A stretch of DNA of 64,000 nt from Halobacterium sp. CBA1132. Its GTDB lineage: Archaea; Halobacteriota; Halobacteria; Halobacteriales; Halobacteriaceae. This document shows positions 49,135 through 57,071 of the stretch, one piece after another. The stretch spans positions 218,773-282,772 of the forward strand of contig NZ_BCMZ01000002.1 of NCBI RefSeq assembly GCF_001485535.1, in the 5' to 3' direction. The notes under the pieces were generated by a model. It was not told where the DNA came from. It saw only the letters and a program-made list of their open reading frames with translations, and searched no databases. The translations under genes were made by a program, and so were the position numbers. Numbering within the stretch: position 1 is the first letter of the stretch; every line of letters starts with the position of its first letter.

Positions 49135-50394
49135 ATGAGTACGGAAACTGACCTCAAACAGGGTATCCGTGAGCACCTCGGGCAGTTCTCACTCCACGTC
49201 CTGTTGGTGTTCGCCACGGGGCTGACTATTGGGTCCGAACGGGCCGTCGTCCCGGTACTGGGCCGTGACGTCCTCGGCGTCGAGTCCCTGCTCGTCATCG
49301 GCTCGTTCGTCGTCTCATTCGGCTTTGTCAAGGGCCTCCTGAACCTCTACGCCGGCAAATGGGGCGGCGAGTACGGCCGCAAGCCCGTACTCGTCCTCGG
49401 CTGGGCGACCGCACTCCCGCTGCCCATCATCCTCATCTACGCCCCGAGCTGGGCGTGGATCACTGTCGGGAACGTCTTACTGGGGATCAACCAAGCGTTG
49501 ACCTGGAGCATGGCAATTAACGCCAAAATCGACATCGCGGGCCCCGACCAGCGCGGCCTCGCAGTCGGTATCGACGAAGCGTTCGGGTACACCGGCGTCG
49601 CCGTCGGCGCCTGGGTGACGGGTGTCATCGCCGCCCAGACGAGCCTTCGACCGGAGCCGTTCTACTTCCTCGCTGCTGTCGTCGTGCTGGCGTTCCTCAT
49701 CTCGATCTTCCTGATCAAGGAGACGGTCCACCTCGCGGAGTTGGAGGTTGAGGACGACGACCATCACGACGCGAACCTGCCGTTCGTCGAGGTGCTGAAG
49801 CGCGCGACCTACGGCGACAAGACGCTGTTCGCCGCTGCCCAGGCGGGACACATCGAGAAGTTCGTCGACACGCTGTTCTGGCTCGCCGTCCCGCTGTATC
49901 TCACCAGTCAGGGGCTCGGCATCGCGGCGGTCGGATTCGTCGTCGCCGTCCACAGCGCGATGTACTTCCTCCAGATCGCGACCGGCGGCCTCGCCGACCG
50001 CATCGGACGCCGACCACCGGTCCTCGTCGGGATGTTCCTCGCCGGCGCGGGCGTCCTCGGAATGGTCCTCGTCGACGGCTACCTCCCATGGGTTGTACTC
50101 TCCGGGGTGTCGGGGCTCGGGATGGCGTTGCTCTACCCGAACCTGATGACAGTGCCTGGAGACGCCGCGCACCCGACGTGGCGTGCGACCGGCATGGGCG
50201 TCTACCGGATGTGGCGGGACACCGGCTACGGCGTCGGCGCCATCCTCATCGGCCTCTCGATGGAGTTGCTGAGCATCGAGGCCGCGTTCTACGTAATTGC
50301 CCTGTTGATGTTCGTCTCAGGAGCGATCGTGTACGTCTGGATGCAGGAAACCCATCCCGACTTCGGGACGCACGAACCGCCCGCTCCGGAGTGA
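49135..50394 (+). CDS. MFS transporter
   Basis: A 419-residue membrane protein with twelve predicted transmembrane segments and the MFS motif LNLYAGKWGGEYGRKPVLVL (motif A, GxxxxxxGRK) repeated in the second half as TGGLADRIGRRPPVLVG. The central cytoplasmic loop EVEDDDHHDANLPFVEVLKR contains an acidic, His-bearing patch. It starts three bases after fusion copy 3 and shares its operon. It could export sulfite or another product or import a sulfur compound; the substrate is not visible. Confidence 0.82.
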   Translation: MSTETDLKQGIREHLGQFSLHVLLVFATGLTIGSERAVVPVLGRDVLGVESLLVIGSFVVSFGFVKGLLNLYAGKWGGEYGRKPVLVLGWATALPLPIILIYAPSWAWITVGNVLLGINQALTWSMAINAKIDIAGPDQRGLAVGIDEAFGYTGVAVGAWVTGVIAAQTSLRPEPFYFLAAVVVLAFLISIFLIKETVHLAELEVEDDDHHDANLPFVEVLKRATYGDKTLFAAAQAGHIEKFVDTLFWLAVPLYLTSQGLGIAAVGFVVAVHSAMYFLQIATGGLADRIGRRPPVLVGMFLAGAGVLGMVLVDGYLPWVVLSGVSGLGMALLYPNLMTVPGDAAHPTWRATGMGVYRMWRDTGYGVGAILIGLSMELLSIEAAFYVIALLMFVSGAIVYVWMQETHPDFGTHEPPAPE

Positions 50395-50451
50395 CTAGGT
50401 ACAGCTCGCTCACTGACTTCCCGAGGCATCACGTCGAACCCGTTCGCCAGC

Positions 50452-50461
50452 ACAGTATTGT
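50452..50461 (+). promoter_or_regulatory. Sulfur-regulon motif before a thioredoxin gene
   Basis: ACAGTATTGT, within CACAGTATTGTG whose outer four bases on each side pair. It ends 49 bases before ATG 50510 and is followed by G-N7-TGCAAAAC, a perfect match to the extended pattern at 44355. Confidence 0.65.
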
Positions 50462-50509
50462 GTAATTCGTGCAAAACAACTAAATCGTCGCGCATCGAAG
50501 AACCACAGC

Positions 50510-50923
50510 ATGGCGGAGAATTTAGAGGAGATTCGACAGCGGAAACTGGAGGAGCTTCGTGACAGAGCCGAGTCAGCGCAGAGGACCGAGGCCACCACGC
50601 AGACTCCAATGACGCCGATCCAGATCAACGGACAGACCGCGCTGACTGAAACTGTCGACGAGCACGACGTCGTGCTCGTGGACTTCCACGCGGACTGGTG
50701 TGGGCCGTGCCAGATGCTCGAACCAGTCGTCGAAACCATCGCCGCCGACACCGACGCGACGGTCGCAAAGGTCGATATTGACGCGAACCAACAGCTCGCC
50801 GCCGAGTACGGCGTTCGAAGCGTCCCCACGCTCGTCCTGTTCGCGGACGAGCAGCCGGTCGAGCGGCTGATCGGAATGCAAGACGAATCACGGCTTCGCA
50901 CCGTTATCGAAAACCACATTTGA
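50510..50923 (+). CDS. trxA: Thioredoxin with N-terminal coiled-coil extension
   Basis: A 137-residue protein. The thioredoxin domain (about 40-137) has the active site WCGPC at C64-C67 in VLVDFHADWCGPCQML, plus the cis-Pro strand VRSVPTLVLFAD. The extra N-terminus MAENLEEIRQRKLEELRDRA is a charged helix similar to the start of PDCD5-type proteins and may tether it to partners. The promoter carries the sulfur-regulon motif. Two further genes follow closely (DUF7522-like and an M20 peptidase), likely one transcript. Role: reduces disulfides or persulfides on the sulfur-handling proteins. Confidence 0.9.
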   Translation: MAENLEEIRQRKLEELRDRAESAQRTEATTQTPMTPIQINGQTALTETVDEHDVVLVDFHADWCGPCQMLEPVVETIAADTDATVAKVDIDANQQLAAEYGVRSVPTLVLFADEQPVERLIGMQDESRLRTVIENHI

Positions 50924-50933
50924 GCGACCCACA

Positions 50934-51356
50934 ATGGCCGACAACCACTCGTCATCAGACCAGCAGACTGCCAGTAATCAGTCGATCTCCGACGTGGCGC
51001 GAAGACTTGAATCGCCGTTGACCGACACCGTCGGTGAGTCACTGGTCGGCATCGCCGCCTACGAGAACGGCGAGTACAGCGTCCCGTACCGGGACAGCGA
51101 TGCGTCCGCCCAGTACACGACGGCGGATATCACCGCGATCCTGGAGAACGTTCAGCTGGAGGGCATCGGTATTCCAGCGTACGAAGATCACCACGGACAG
51201 TCGTTACGCGCGACTGCTCGCGTCTACGAGGATGTAGTTACAGTCGTGGTGCCGGTCACGGACACTACGGGCCTCGTCGTCGCCCTTCGAAACGATGCGG
51301 AGCACGACCCGTACGAAGTCATCCAAACGGTCGAAGCCGCGGTTTCAGAGCGATGA
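50934..51356 (+). CDS. DUF7522-like haloarchaeal protein
   Basis: A 140-residue acidic protein: SDVARRLESPLTDTVGESLV, GIAAYENGEYSVPYRDSDAS, AQYTTADITAILENVQLEGI and YEDVVTVVVPVTDTTGLVVA. It looks like an alpha/beta sensor-type domain of the MEDS/roadblock-like sort, common in haloarchaea and of unknown function. It starts 11 bases after the thioredoxin stop, and its TGA overlaps the ATG of the M20 peptidase gene, so it is in the same operon. No Cys residues are present, so it is not itself a sulfur carrier. Confidence 0.7.
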   Translation: MADNHSSSDQQTASNQSISDVARRLESPLTDTVGESLVGIAAYENGEYSVPYRDSDASAQYTTADITAILENVQLEGIGIPAYEDHHGQSLRATARVYEDVVTVVVPVTDTTGLVVALRNDAEHDPYEVIQTVEAAVSER

Positions 51357-52603
51357 ATGAGGGGAGTCTCGCCGAGTACGTGCACACCCACCGCGAGGAA
51401 CTGGTCGCGCTCGGTCTGGATCTCCTCGCAATCGATACGTCCAACCCACCCGGCGATACGCGCGAAATCGTTGCCAAGATCGAGGAGTTCCTCGACCCGC
51501 TTCCCGTCGACGTCGAGCGGTTCGCGGTCGATCCGGCGAAGCCGAACCTGCTCGTTCGGGTTCCCGGTGAGTCGGACCGCACGCTGCTATACAACGGCCA
51601 CCTCGATACCGTTCCGTTCGACGACGAGGCGTGGGCGCACGACCCCCTGGGAGAACGTGTGGATGACCGCGTCTACGGCCGGGGCGCAACCGATATGAAG
51701 GGCGCTGTGGCGTCGATGCTGTTCACGATTCAAGCCTTCGCAGCTACCGACACTGAGCCACCTGTCGACCTCCTGTTTGCGTTCGTGAGCGACGAGGAAG
51801 TAGGCGGAGACGCGGGCCTGCCCGCGCTGCTGAAGAATGGAGATCTCAACGCGGATGCCTGTGTTATCGGGGAGCCGACCTGCGAGGAGGGGCGGCACTC
51901 CGTCACGGTCGCGGACCGGGGCAGCATCTGGCTGACGCTCGAAGCCAGCGGTGAGGGCGCCCATGGCTCCCGGCCAGTACTCGGCGTCAACGCAATTGAC
52001 CGACTCTACAATGCCGTGGAGACCGTGCGCGAACGGTTCGGCACCCAGCGCCTCGATATTGACCCTGACGTGGAGCCGATCGTCGAAGAGTCCATCGAAT
52101 ACTACAGCCCGTCGATGGGCGAAGACGTCGCTCGAGATCTGTTTCAGTATCCCTCGATCAATCTCGGCATCCTCGAGGGGGGCGACGCGATAAACAGCGT
52201 TCCACAGTCCGCTCACGCCAAGATCGACGTGCGGTTGACAGCGGGTGTCCACACGCCCGACGTGCTCGCGGGGATTCGGGAGTGTGTCGCCGACTGCGAG
52301 GGTATCACAATAGCCGACGTCTCGTGGAGCGTCGGGACCGCCGAGGCTCCTGGCAGTCCGCTCGTCGAAGCTGTCGCGTCGACGGCGGCGGACGTCACGG
52401 GCGAGCGTGTCTTCCGGCGGAGTGCCACGGGCGGCGGGGACGCCAAGACCCTCCGAAACGCGGGGGTGTCGACTGTCGAGTTCGCGCTCGGAACCGACAC
52501 CGTCCATGCGCCCGACGAGTACGTCCCTGTCGACGTGCTCGTCGATAACGCGGTCGTCTACGCACAGCTTCCAGAAGTGTGGCAGTTCCAGATAGATCAG
52601 TAG
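51353..52603 (+). CDS. M20-family metallopeptidase/deacylase
   Basis: A 416-residue enzyme of the ArgE/DapE/ACY1 type. Metal-binding and catalytic motifs: NGHLDTVPFDD, YGRGATDMKGAVASML, SDEEVGGDAGLPALL with the catalytic Glu, and GEPTCEEGRHSVTVADRGS. The lid domain contains the usual GxNAID patch. It cleaves an amide bond in a small acylated amino acid or peptide. As it shares an operon with thioredoxin, a role in trimming low-molecular-weight thiols such as gamma-glutamylcysteine adducts is possible but speculative. Confidence 0.85.
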   Translation: MNEGSLAEYVHTHREELVALGLDLLAIDTSNPPGDTREIVAKIEEFLDPLPVDVERFAVDPAKPNLLVRVPGESDRTLLYNGHLDTVPFDDEAWAHDPLGERVDDRVYGRGATDMKGAVASMLFTIQAFAATDTEPPVDLLFAFVSDEEVGGDAGLPALLKNGDLNADACVIGEPTCEEGRHSVTVADRGSIWLTLEASGEGAHGSRPVLGVNAIDRLYNAVETVRERFGTQRLDIDPDVEPIVEESIEYYSPSMGEDVARDLFQYPSINLGILEGGDAINSVPQSAHAKIDVRLTAGVHTPDVLAGIRECVADCEGITIADVSWSVGTAEAPGSPLVEAVASTAADVTGERVFRRSATGGGDAKTLRNAGVSTVEFALGTDTVHAPDEYVPVDVLVDNAVVYAQLPEVWQFQIDQ

Positions 52604-52732
52604 CCGCCCATAGATACATTGTACTGACTACTTCGATGGGGAGACTCCAACTGGTGTTCTTCAAAACCGAGTGGACTTCTTCTAATTGCAATCCCTTGTA
52701 GCGTGCTGCCCACTATCCGCACTGGACGCATT

Positions 52733-52749
52733 TTTGCAGACCCTGCAAA
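52733..52749. promoter_or_regulatory. Inverted repeat before the DsbA-CcdA operon
   Basis: TTTGCA (52733-52738) and TGCAAA (52744-52749) are inverted copies around five bases, 41 bases before ATG 52790 and just upstream of the TATA-like ATATATAT (52764-52771 region). Candidate regulator site; the TGCAAA half resembles the distal part of the sulfur-regulon pattern. Confidence 0.45.
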
Positions 52750-52789
52750 TCGCCATTCCAGCCATATATATCGAGGGCGCAATCCGGGT

Positions 52790-53533
52790 ATGGATATTCC
52801 GTCTCCGATCACACGACGGCGTGCGGTTCTTGGTGGTATCGGAACGGTCCTCGCTGGTGGTAGCATCGTCTACGGAGCTTCGAGACTAGACGCAAGCCAG
52901 GATTCGAAAGTTCCGACTGCGGCCCCGTTCCACACCAGTTCCAACACGACCGGGTTTGAAATTGACCTGCAGGGCCATCCGATAATGGGGCCATTAGACG
53001 CCCCTATCGATATGTACTACTGGAGTGACTACCAGTGCCCCTTCTGCCGTCGCTTCGAGCAGAATACGCTTCCGAAGATAATCCGGAACCACGTCCAATC
53101 GGGCACCGTTCGGGTTGTCTTCATCGAGTTTCCCTACATGGGCAAAACGTCGATGACCGCGGCAGTGATGGATCGCTGTGTCTGGCGGCAGGTGAGAGAG
53201 GACACCCCTCAGGCATACTGGCGGTGGCATTCGACTATGTTCGACAAGCAGGGCTCGAAGAACTCGGGATGGGCATCGAAAGCAAACCTCTTGGATATCA
53301 CTCGGGGCGTCGACGGTGTTGATGCGAGTGCTGTCGATTCGTGTATGCAGACCCATCGAAGCGAGATTGAGATGTCGATTAACGAAGATATGAACCGGGC
53401 GTCACAGTTCGGTATCCGTGGGACGCCTGCCTTCATTCTCTACAATCGCGATGCAGATGCCGCCGGTAAACTCGTCGGGGCCCAACCGTACGACCGATTC
53501 GATACCGCAATTTCACGGGTGCAGAACGTATGA
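52790..53533 (+). CDS. Exported DsbA-like thiol-disulfide protein
   Basis: A 247-residue protein with a twin-arginine signal TRRRAVLGGIGTVLAGGSIV. The thioredoxin-fold domain has the CPFC active site at C83-C86 in YWSDYQCPFCRRFEQNTLPK, a helical insertion, and the cis-Pro strand FGIRGTPAFILYNRD. This is the DsbA/DsbG/BdbD type acting outside the membrane. The next gene overlaps by ATGA, and a CcdA-like electron-transfer protein follows, so together they can make or break disulfides or reduce persulfides on the outer face. Confidence 0.88.
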   Translation: MDIPSPITRRRAVLGGIGTVLAGGSIVYGASRLDASQDSKVPTAAPFHTSSNTTGFEIDLQGHPIMGPLDAPIDMYYWSDYQCPFCRRFEQNTLPKIIRNHVQSGTVRVVFIEFPYMGKTSMTAAVMDRCVWRQVREDTPQAYWRWHSTMFDKQGSKNSGWASKANLLDITRGVDGVDASAVDSCMQTHRSEIEMSINEDMNRASQFGIRGTPAFILYNRDADAAGKLVGAQPYDRFDTAISRVQNV

Positions 53534-54078
53534 CAACACCGCGTCTCGAACACCACACCGAACAGCTTCTGGCAGCACTGGCCTATCCGCTGACGTCTAC
53601 GATACGGGGACTCCTGTTCGTCGGGGTCTCCGTCGCAACCTACGTCCTTCTAATTTTGAGTTCATTCCCGGAGTACTCGATGCAGATGCTCGGTGCCGAC
53701 CTCGGGTATCTCGATACTGCACTCGTGGCGCTCACTGCGAACACGTACGCGACAATTGGAGCCATCGGCCTCGGGCTGATTGTTGGGTATGCAATCTTAA
53801 CTGGCGTCGCGGTCACGAACGTAGCTGGTCGAGTAGCTCAGGTCGGACTCTCAGGATCCAGAGGGTTGTCGAGTGCGATTCCCGGTCTGCTCGCATCCGG
53901 CTGTGCGAGCTGTGGCGCGGGTGTTCTCGGCCTCATGGGGTTCGCTGGTGCATTAGCAGCGATGCCGTTTCACGGGAACCTGCTCCGTGTTGGGGGCCTC
54001 GCGCTTCTGATTGGGTACCTCGCTCGTGCTGGCGACCCACGCTACTGTACGATCGACTTGGTTACCGAGGGTGAGTGA
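53530..54078 (+). CDS. Membrane protein with a CxxC motif in the membrane
   Basis: A 182-residue protein with about four transmembrane segments. The notable element is LLASGCASCGAGVLGLMG (C125-C128) at the start of the third segment. The gene at 55320 has a similar GCPICNAFLLALF, so they are probably relatives. It overlaps the dsbA-like stop by four bases and precedes ccdA by three bases. A CxxC in the membrane next to DsbA and CcdA suggests it carries electrons or sulfur across the membrane; no known family fits. Confidence 0.7.
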   Translation: MTTPRLEHHTEQLLAALAYPLTSTIRGLLFVGVSVATYVLLILSSFPEYSMQMLGADLGYLDTALVALTANTYATIGAIGLGLIVGYAILTGVAVTNVAGRVAQVGLSGSRGLSSAIPGLLASGCASCGAGVLGLMGFAGALAAMPFHGNLLRVGGLALLIGYLARAGDPRYCTIDLVTEGE

Positions 54079-54081
54079 CCG

Positions 54082-55014
54082 ATGGCGTTGTTTGCTTCAT
54101 CATCGATACTTGTGGCGGCATACGCTGCGGGTGTCTTGATGTTCTTTGCCCCCTGTAGTGTTGGGCTCCTCCCTGCGTACCTCTCGTACTTTTATACACA
54201 AGGCGAAGATGCAGCGCGAGCAGACCAATCGGACGCGTCTGGTCCTGTCCGGACAGCCCTCCTAGTTAATGGCATTCTGGTGTTTCTCGTCGGGGCGATC
54301 CCGCTCTTCTACATGGCGGTTGCCGGTATTCGGGTTTTGCTCCCCGGTTATGAGCTGATCGTCCCACTCGCGAAACTCGGAACAGGGAGTTACTATCCCC
54401 CAGTCGCCGTTGTCGTCGTCGGCACACTCCTCATGCTCTTGGGACTCGGTCGACGTGCAGTGGTCGATGGACTTCGCGTCGGCGGGTTCGTGACGGCCGG
54501 CGTGGTCGCTGTCTATCTGCTTATTGGCGGTGTCGTGCTTCTCCTCGGCCAGTGGATCGAACCGTATCTCGTGTCGATGGAACTCCTCGTTGGGCCGCTC
54601 TTGATCGGTATCGGTATCATGTACTACTACAACCTTTCTCCGCTGCAGTCGATCCGCCTCCCTGAGCGAGATTCAGCAACGATTCCAGCCTTCTTTGTGT
54701 TCGGTATCGTGTACGGAGTTGGCAGTCTAGCGTGTAATCTGCCGGTCTTTCTGGGGATGATTCTCACGTCATTCACGACGGAAGGGCTCGTGCAGGGACT
54801 TGCCGTGTTTGGCTCATTCGGAGCGGGTATGGGGACACTCGTTCTCGGTGTCAGTGTGGTCGCACGCGTTACGGGGAGTTCACTCTCGCTTGGCAAATAC
54901 GGACAGTCCGCTCGCTACGCTGGCAGTCTGGCCTTCGTACTGATCGGCGTCTACGTGACGTGGTATTCGCTCCGGTCGTTCGGGTATATCCCTGGCGGAG
55001 CGATGTTCGGATAG
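54082..55014 (+). CDS. CcdA/DsbD-like membrane electron-transfer protein
   Basis: A 310-residue protein with about eight transmembrane segments in a CcdA-like pattern. The two redox Cys residues are C25 in LMFFAPCSVGLLPAYLSYF and C218 in YGVGSLACNLPVFLGM, the usual first and fourth helix positions. CcdA takes electrons from cytoplasmic thioredoxin and gives them to outside thiol proteins. The three intracellular thioredoxins in the island are natural donors and the DsbA-like protein upstream the natural acceptor. Its start is 3 bases after the CxxC membrane protein. Confidence 0.85.
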   Translation: MALFASSSILVAAYAAGVLMFFAPCSVGLLPAYLSYFYTQGEDAARADQSDASGPVRTALLVNGILVFLVGAIPLFYMAVAGIRVLLPGYELIVPLAKLGTGSYYPPVAVVVVGTLLMLLGLGRRAVVDGLRVGGFVTAGVVAVYLLIGGVVLLLGQWIEPYLVSMELLVGPLLIGIGIMYYYNLSPLQSIRLPERDSATIPAFFVFGIVYGVGSLACNLPVFLGMILTSFTTEGLVQGLAVFGSFGAGMGTLVLGVSVVARVTGSSLSLGKYGQSARYAGSLAFVLIGVYVTWYSLRSFGYIPGGAMFG

Positions 55015-55049
55015 ACCGGACAGTAGTGACTCATCCTCGTCTAGAGGAC

Positions 55050-55310
55050 TCACGTTTGGCAGGATTTGGAGTCTGACCGAAATCGGTATACAAAGCCGAG
55101 AACCCCAACTGTTAGTGCCGCCACTAGTATTCGGATGAGTCCGCCTCCGAGGGCCGCCGTTGCACCACCAGCAGCGGTAGCTCCGGCAGCGCCTGTCGCG
55201 GCCGGAGCGGCAAAGAGACAACAGAGACTCAGTGCGCCACCGAGTCCGAGCAGTGACCAGCGGCGCCGTGAACCCGTCTCGTCGGTTGGTTCTGTTTGAG
55301 TATCTGTCAT
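55050..55310 (-). CDS. Small membrane protein with paired cysteines
   Basis: An 86-residue protein: a hydrophilic N-terminus (TDTQTEPTDETGSRRRWS), then LGLGGALSLCCLFAAPAATG with adjacent C30-C31, a Gly/Ala-rich second helix and a basic end with a final Cys (SDSKSCQT). A vicinal Cys pair inside the first helix resembles MerT-type metal importers and some sulfur transporters, but the family is not identified. It is transcribed away from the ccdA operon and starts 10 bases after the stop of the gene at 55320, so it forms a unit with it. Confidence 0.6.
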   Translation of the reverse strand: MTDTQTEPTDETGSRRRWSLLGLGGALSLCCLFAAPAATGAAGATAAGGATAALGGGLIRILVAALTVGVLGFVYRFRSDSKSCQT

Positions 55311-55319
55311 TTGACTGGT

Positions 55320-55763
55320 CTACTGATGTGTGGCCGTCTGCTTCGGTTCTACCTCACAGGACTCACACGGACGTTGCGAGCGAACGTACAGAAGCCCGGC
55401 GAAGAGCGCAACACTCACAACTCCCAGAAGCGGCCGGAGCGGGTCGAAGTACGTCATTAGCGCGGAACTGCTAAACAGGGCAAGCAAAAACGCGTTGCAG
55501 ATCGGGCATCCAAACGCTAGAAATCCGAGAACAGCACCCGCAGTTGCAGTCTTTTCGTCGCCACGCTGCTCCGTTGTTCGCTGTAACACGTAGAAGCCCA
55601 GGAATCCAGCAGTGAGAGCGAGAAAGAGATAATCCAACAGTGTTCGGGGAACCATCCGAACGTAGACCGGATTGGGAATCAATCCAGTGACGACCCCGAA
55701 CAGCACAAACGACCCGACGCTGATGACTGCCGCTTTGAGATGCCGTCTCTGAAACCGTCTCAT
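55320..55763 (-). CDS. Polytopic membrane protein with CPxC and CxxC motifs
   Basis: A 147-residue protein with about four transmembrane segments. In the third is GFLAFGCPICNAFLLALFSS (C86-C89), and the C-terminus ends in RPCESCEVEP (C133-C136). The start at MRRFQRRHLK is chosen because it gives a positive-inside N-terminus; a longer frame adds 44 poorly supported residues. The membrane CxxC recalls the 53530 protein. Divergent from the ArsR-like/DUF7521-like pair and convergent with the ccdA operon. Possible metal or sulfane-sulfur transporter. Confidence 0.65.
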   Translation of the reverse strand: MRRFQRRHLKAAVISVGSFVLFGVVTGLIPNPVYVRMVPRTLLDYLFLALTAGFLGFYVLQRTTEQRGDEKTATAGAVLGFLAFGCPICNAFLLALFSSSALMTYFDPLRPLLGVVSVALFAGLLYVRSQRPCESCEVEPKQTATHQ

Positions 55764-55928
55764 CAGTACTATCGCTCGAGTTGCTGGGCTGTAAAGGACG
55801 CTGTCTGTTTGCACTATTCGCAAAAAGCCTCGTACGACAATACGACTCTCTGAACGGGGAAATCTCAGCCTACGAACCAGAATCGGGGAAACCACCGAAT
55901 CTTTACGCCGCCCTCACAATGCAGAGAT

Positions 55929-56288
55929 ATGGAGAGTCGTGAGGGCAATCCGTCTGCGTCCCTCCTCGAAGTCTTTGCGGACGACTACTCACGCACGATT
56001 CTACTTGCAGCTGAGGAGGAGCCACGAACGGCAAAGGATCTTAGCGAGGTCTGTGACGCGTCGCTGGCGACCATTTACCGTCGCATCTCCACATTACGGA
56101 GCCATGATCTCATTGCCGTCCATTCGACGATCGGCTCCGGTGGAGAGCACAAACAGCTGTTCGAGACGACGGTCGAGGCGTTCCACGTTTCAATCGCCGA
56201 CGGTGAGTTCGAACTCTCCGTCGAAACACGTGATGAACTCGCCGATAATTTCGCTTCGCTTTGGGAGAACTTCCGGGAGAGCACATGA
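55929..56288 (+). CDS. ArsR-like winged-helix regulator
   Basis: A 119-residue regulator: LLEVFADDYSRTILLAAEEE, PRTAKDLSEVCDASLATIYR, RISTLRSHDLIAVHSTIGSG and a C-terminal helix-strand part. The helix-turn-helix and wing are as in haloarchaeal ArsR-like proteins; one Cys (in SEVCDAS) is in the helix before recognition. It overlaps the next gene by ATGA and diverges from the CPxC membrane protein, a natural target. The inducer is unknown, with sulfur species or metal most likely from context. Confidence 0.8.
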   Translation: MESREGNPSASLLEVFADDYSRTILLAAEEEPRTAKDLSEVCDASLATIYRRISTLRSHDLIAVHSTIGSGGEHKQLFETTVEAFHVSIADGEFELSVETRDELADNFASLWENFREST

Positions 56289-56572
56289 TCAGCCCGTCAA
56301 TCGTCGTCGTCAAGTTGATTACGCTGTTTCTCAGCCTTCTGGTCGCGTACCTCGCCTTCTACGCATACAAGCGGAGTGAGAGCCATCCGATGCTCTACGT
56401 TTCTGTCGGCTTCGTATTCATAGGAATCGGAGCTATCTGTGAAGGCCTCGTCTACAGTGTGTTGGGAACGTCGCTGTTCTCAGCGGCCCTCATACAGGCA
56501 GTACTCGTCTCATTTGGGATGGTGCTGATATTACGTTCGGTGATGTCTAATTCGAATAACGAGGCTATCTAA
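56285..56572 (+). CDS. DUF7521-like small membrane protein
   Basis: A 95-residue protein with three transmembrane helices: VVVKLITLFLSLLVAYLAFY, MLYVSVGFVFIGIGAICEGL and FSAALIQAVLVSFGMVLILR. This small family is common in haloarchaea right behind an ArsR-like regulator, the layout seen here with a four-base ATGA overlap. It may be a membrane signalling partner of the regulator. It has one Cys in the second helix. Confidence 0.75.
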   Translation: MISPSIVVVKLITLFLSLLVAYLAFYAYKRSESHPMLYVSVGFVFIGIGAICEGLVYSVLGTSLFSAALIQAVLVSFGMVLILRSVMSNSNNEAI

Positions 56573-56663
56573 CCCGACAATTGTGTGCTCGTGGCATCCA
56601 CGGATGGCCCTCGAATCGCTTTACTCTCATTCAATAGCTCTGAGACGAAAGACATACCCAGCC

Positions 56664-56671
56664 TATATTGT
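56664..56671 (+). promoter_or_regulatory. Sulfur-regulon motif variant before a thioredoxin gene
   Basis: TATATTGT, sharing TATTGT with the core, ends 47 bases before ATG 56718, the same distance as at 58355. It is followed by the bases AAGCCCAAGACT, which resemble GAGCAAGACTT downstream of the 58355 site. Confidence 0.45.
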
Positions 56672-56717
56672 ATAGTAAGCCCAAGACTATTAACGATCTA
56701 GTGCATAGAGTCTGTTA

Positions 56718-57056
56718 ATGGCAACACAAACAGCGAAGACGGACAGCGTGGGTTCACTCGACGATGGCGACCTTGAGACTGCCGTCGAGGACAGCGGCGT
56801 CACTCTCGTGGAGTTCTACACGGAGTGGTGTGGGACCTGCAAGCGGATGGAGCCGGTTCTCGAAACACTCGCGGAAGACACCGACGCGACGGTTCTGACG
56901 ATCGATATCGAATCAAACCTCGAAACGGCGATCGAGTTCGGTGCCCAGAGCACGCCCACGTTCGTCCTGTTCGCCGACGGACAACCGGTGAAACAGCTTC
57001 GCGGTGGCCAGAACGAACAGGCACTCCGCGACCTGATCGCCCGGTATCGGGACTAA
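56718..57056 (+). CDS. trxA: Thioredoxin
   Basis: A 112-residue thioredoxin with active site WCGTC (C38-C41) in LVEFYTEWCGTCKRMEPVLE and the cis-Pro part AQSTPTFVLFADGQPVKQLR. WCGTC in place of WCGPC shifts the redox potential and is seen in specialised thioredoxins. The aminotransferase gene follows after 15 bases, probably in one transcript. The promoter has a variant of the sulfur motif. It could donate electrons to CcdA or to rhodanese Cys residues. Confidence 0.88.
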   Translation: MATQTAKTDSVGSLDDGDLETAVEDSGVTLVEFYTEWCGTCKRMEPVLETLAEDTDATVLTIDIESNLETAIEFGAQSTPTFVLFADGQPVKQLRGGQNEQALRDLIARYRD

Positions 57057-57071
57057 TTCACCGACAACGAG

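Noticed and set aside
49477..50172. A 231-codon minus-strand frame opposite the MFS gene
   Set aside because: Antisense shadow, charged low-complexity text, whereas the MFS frame has clear motifs.
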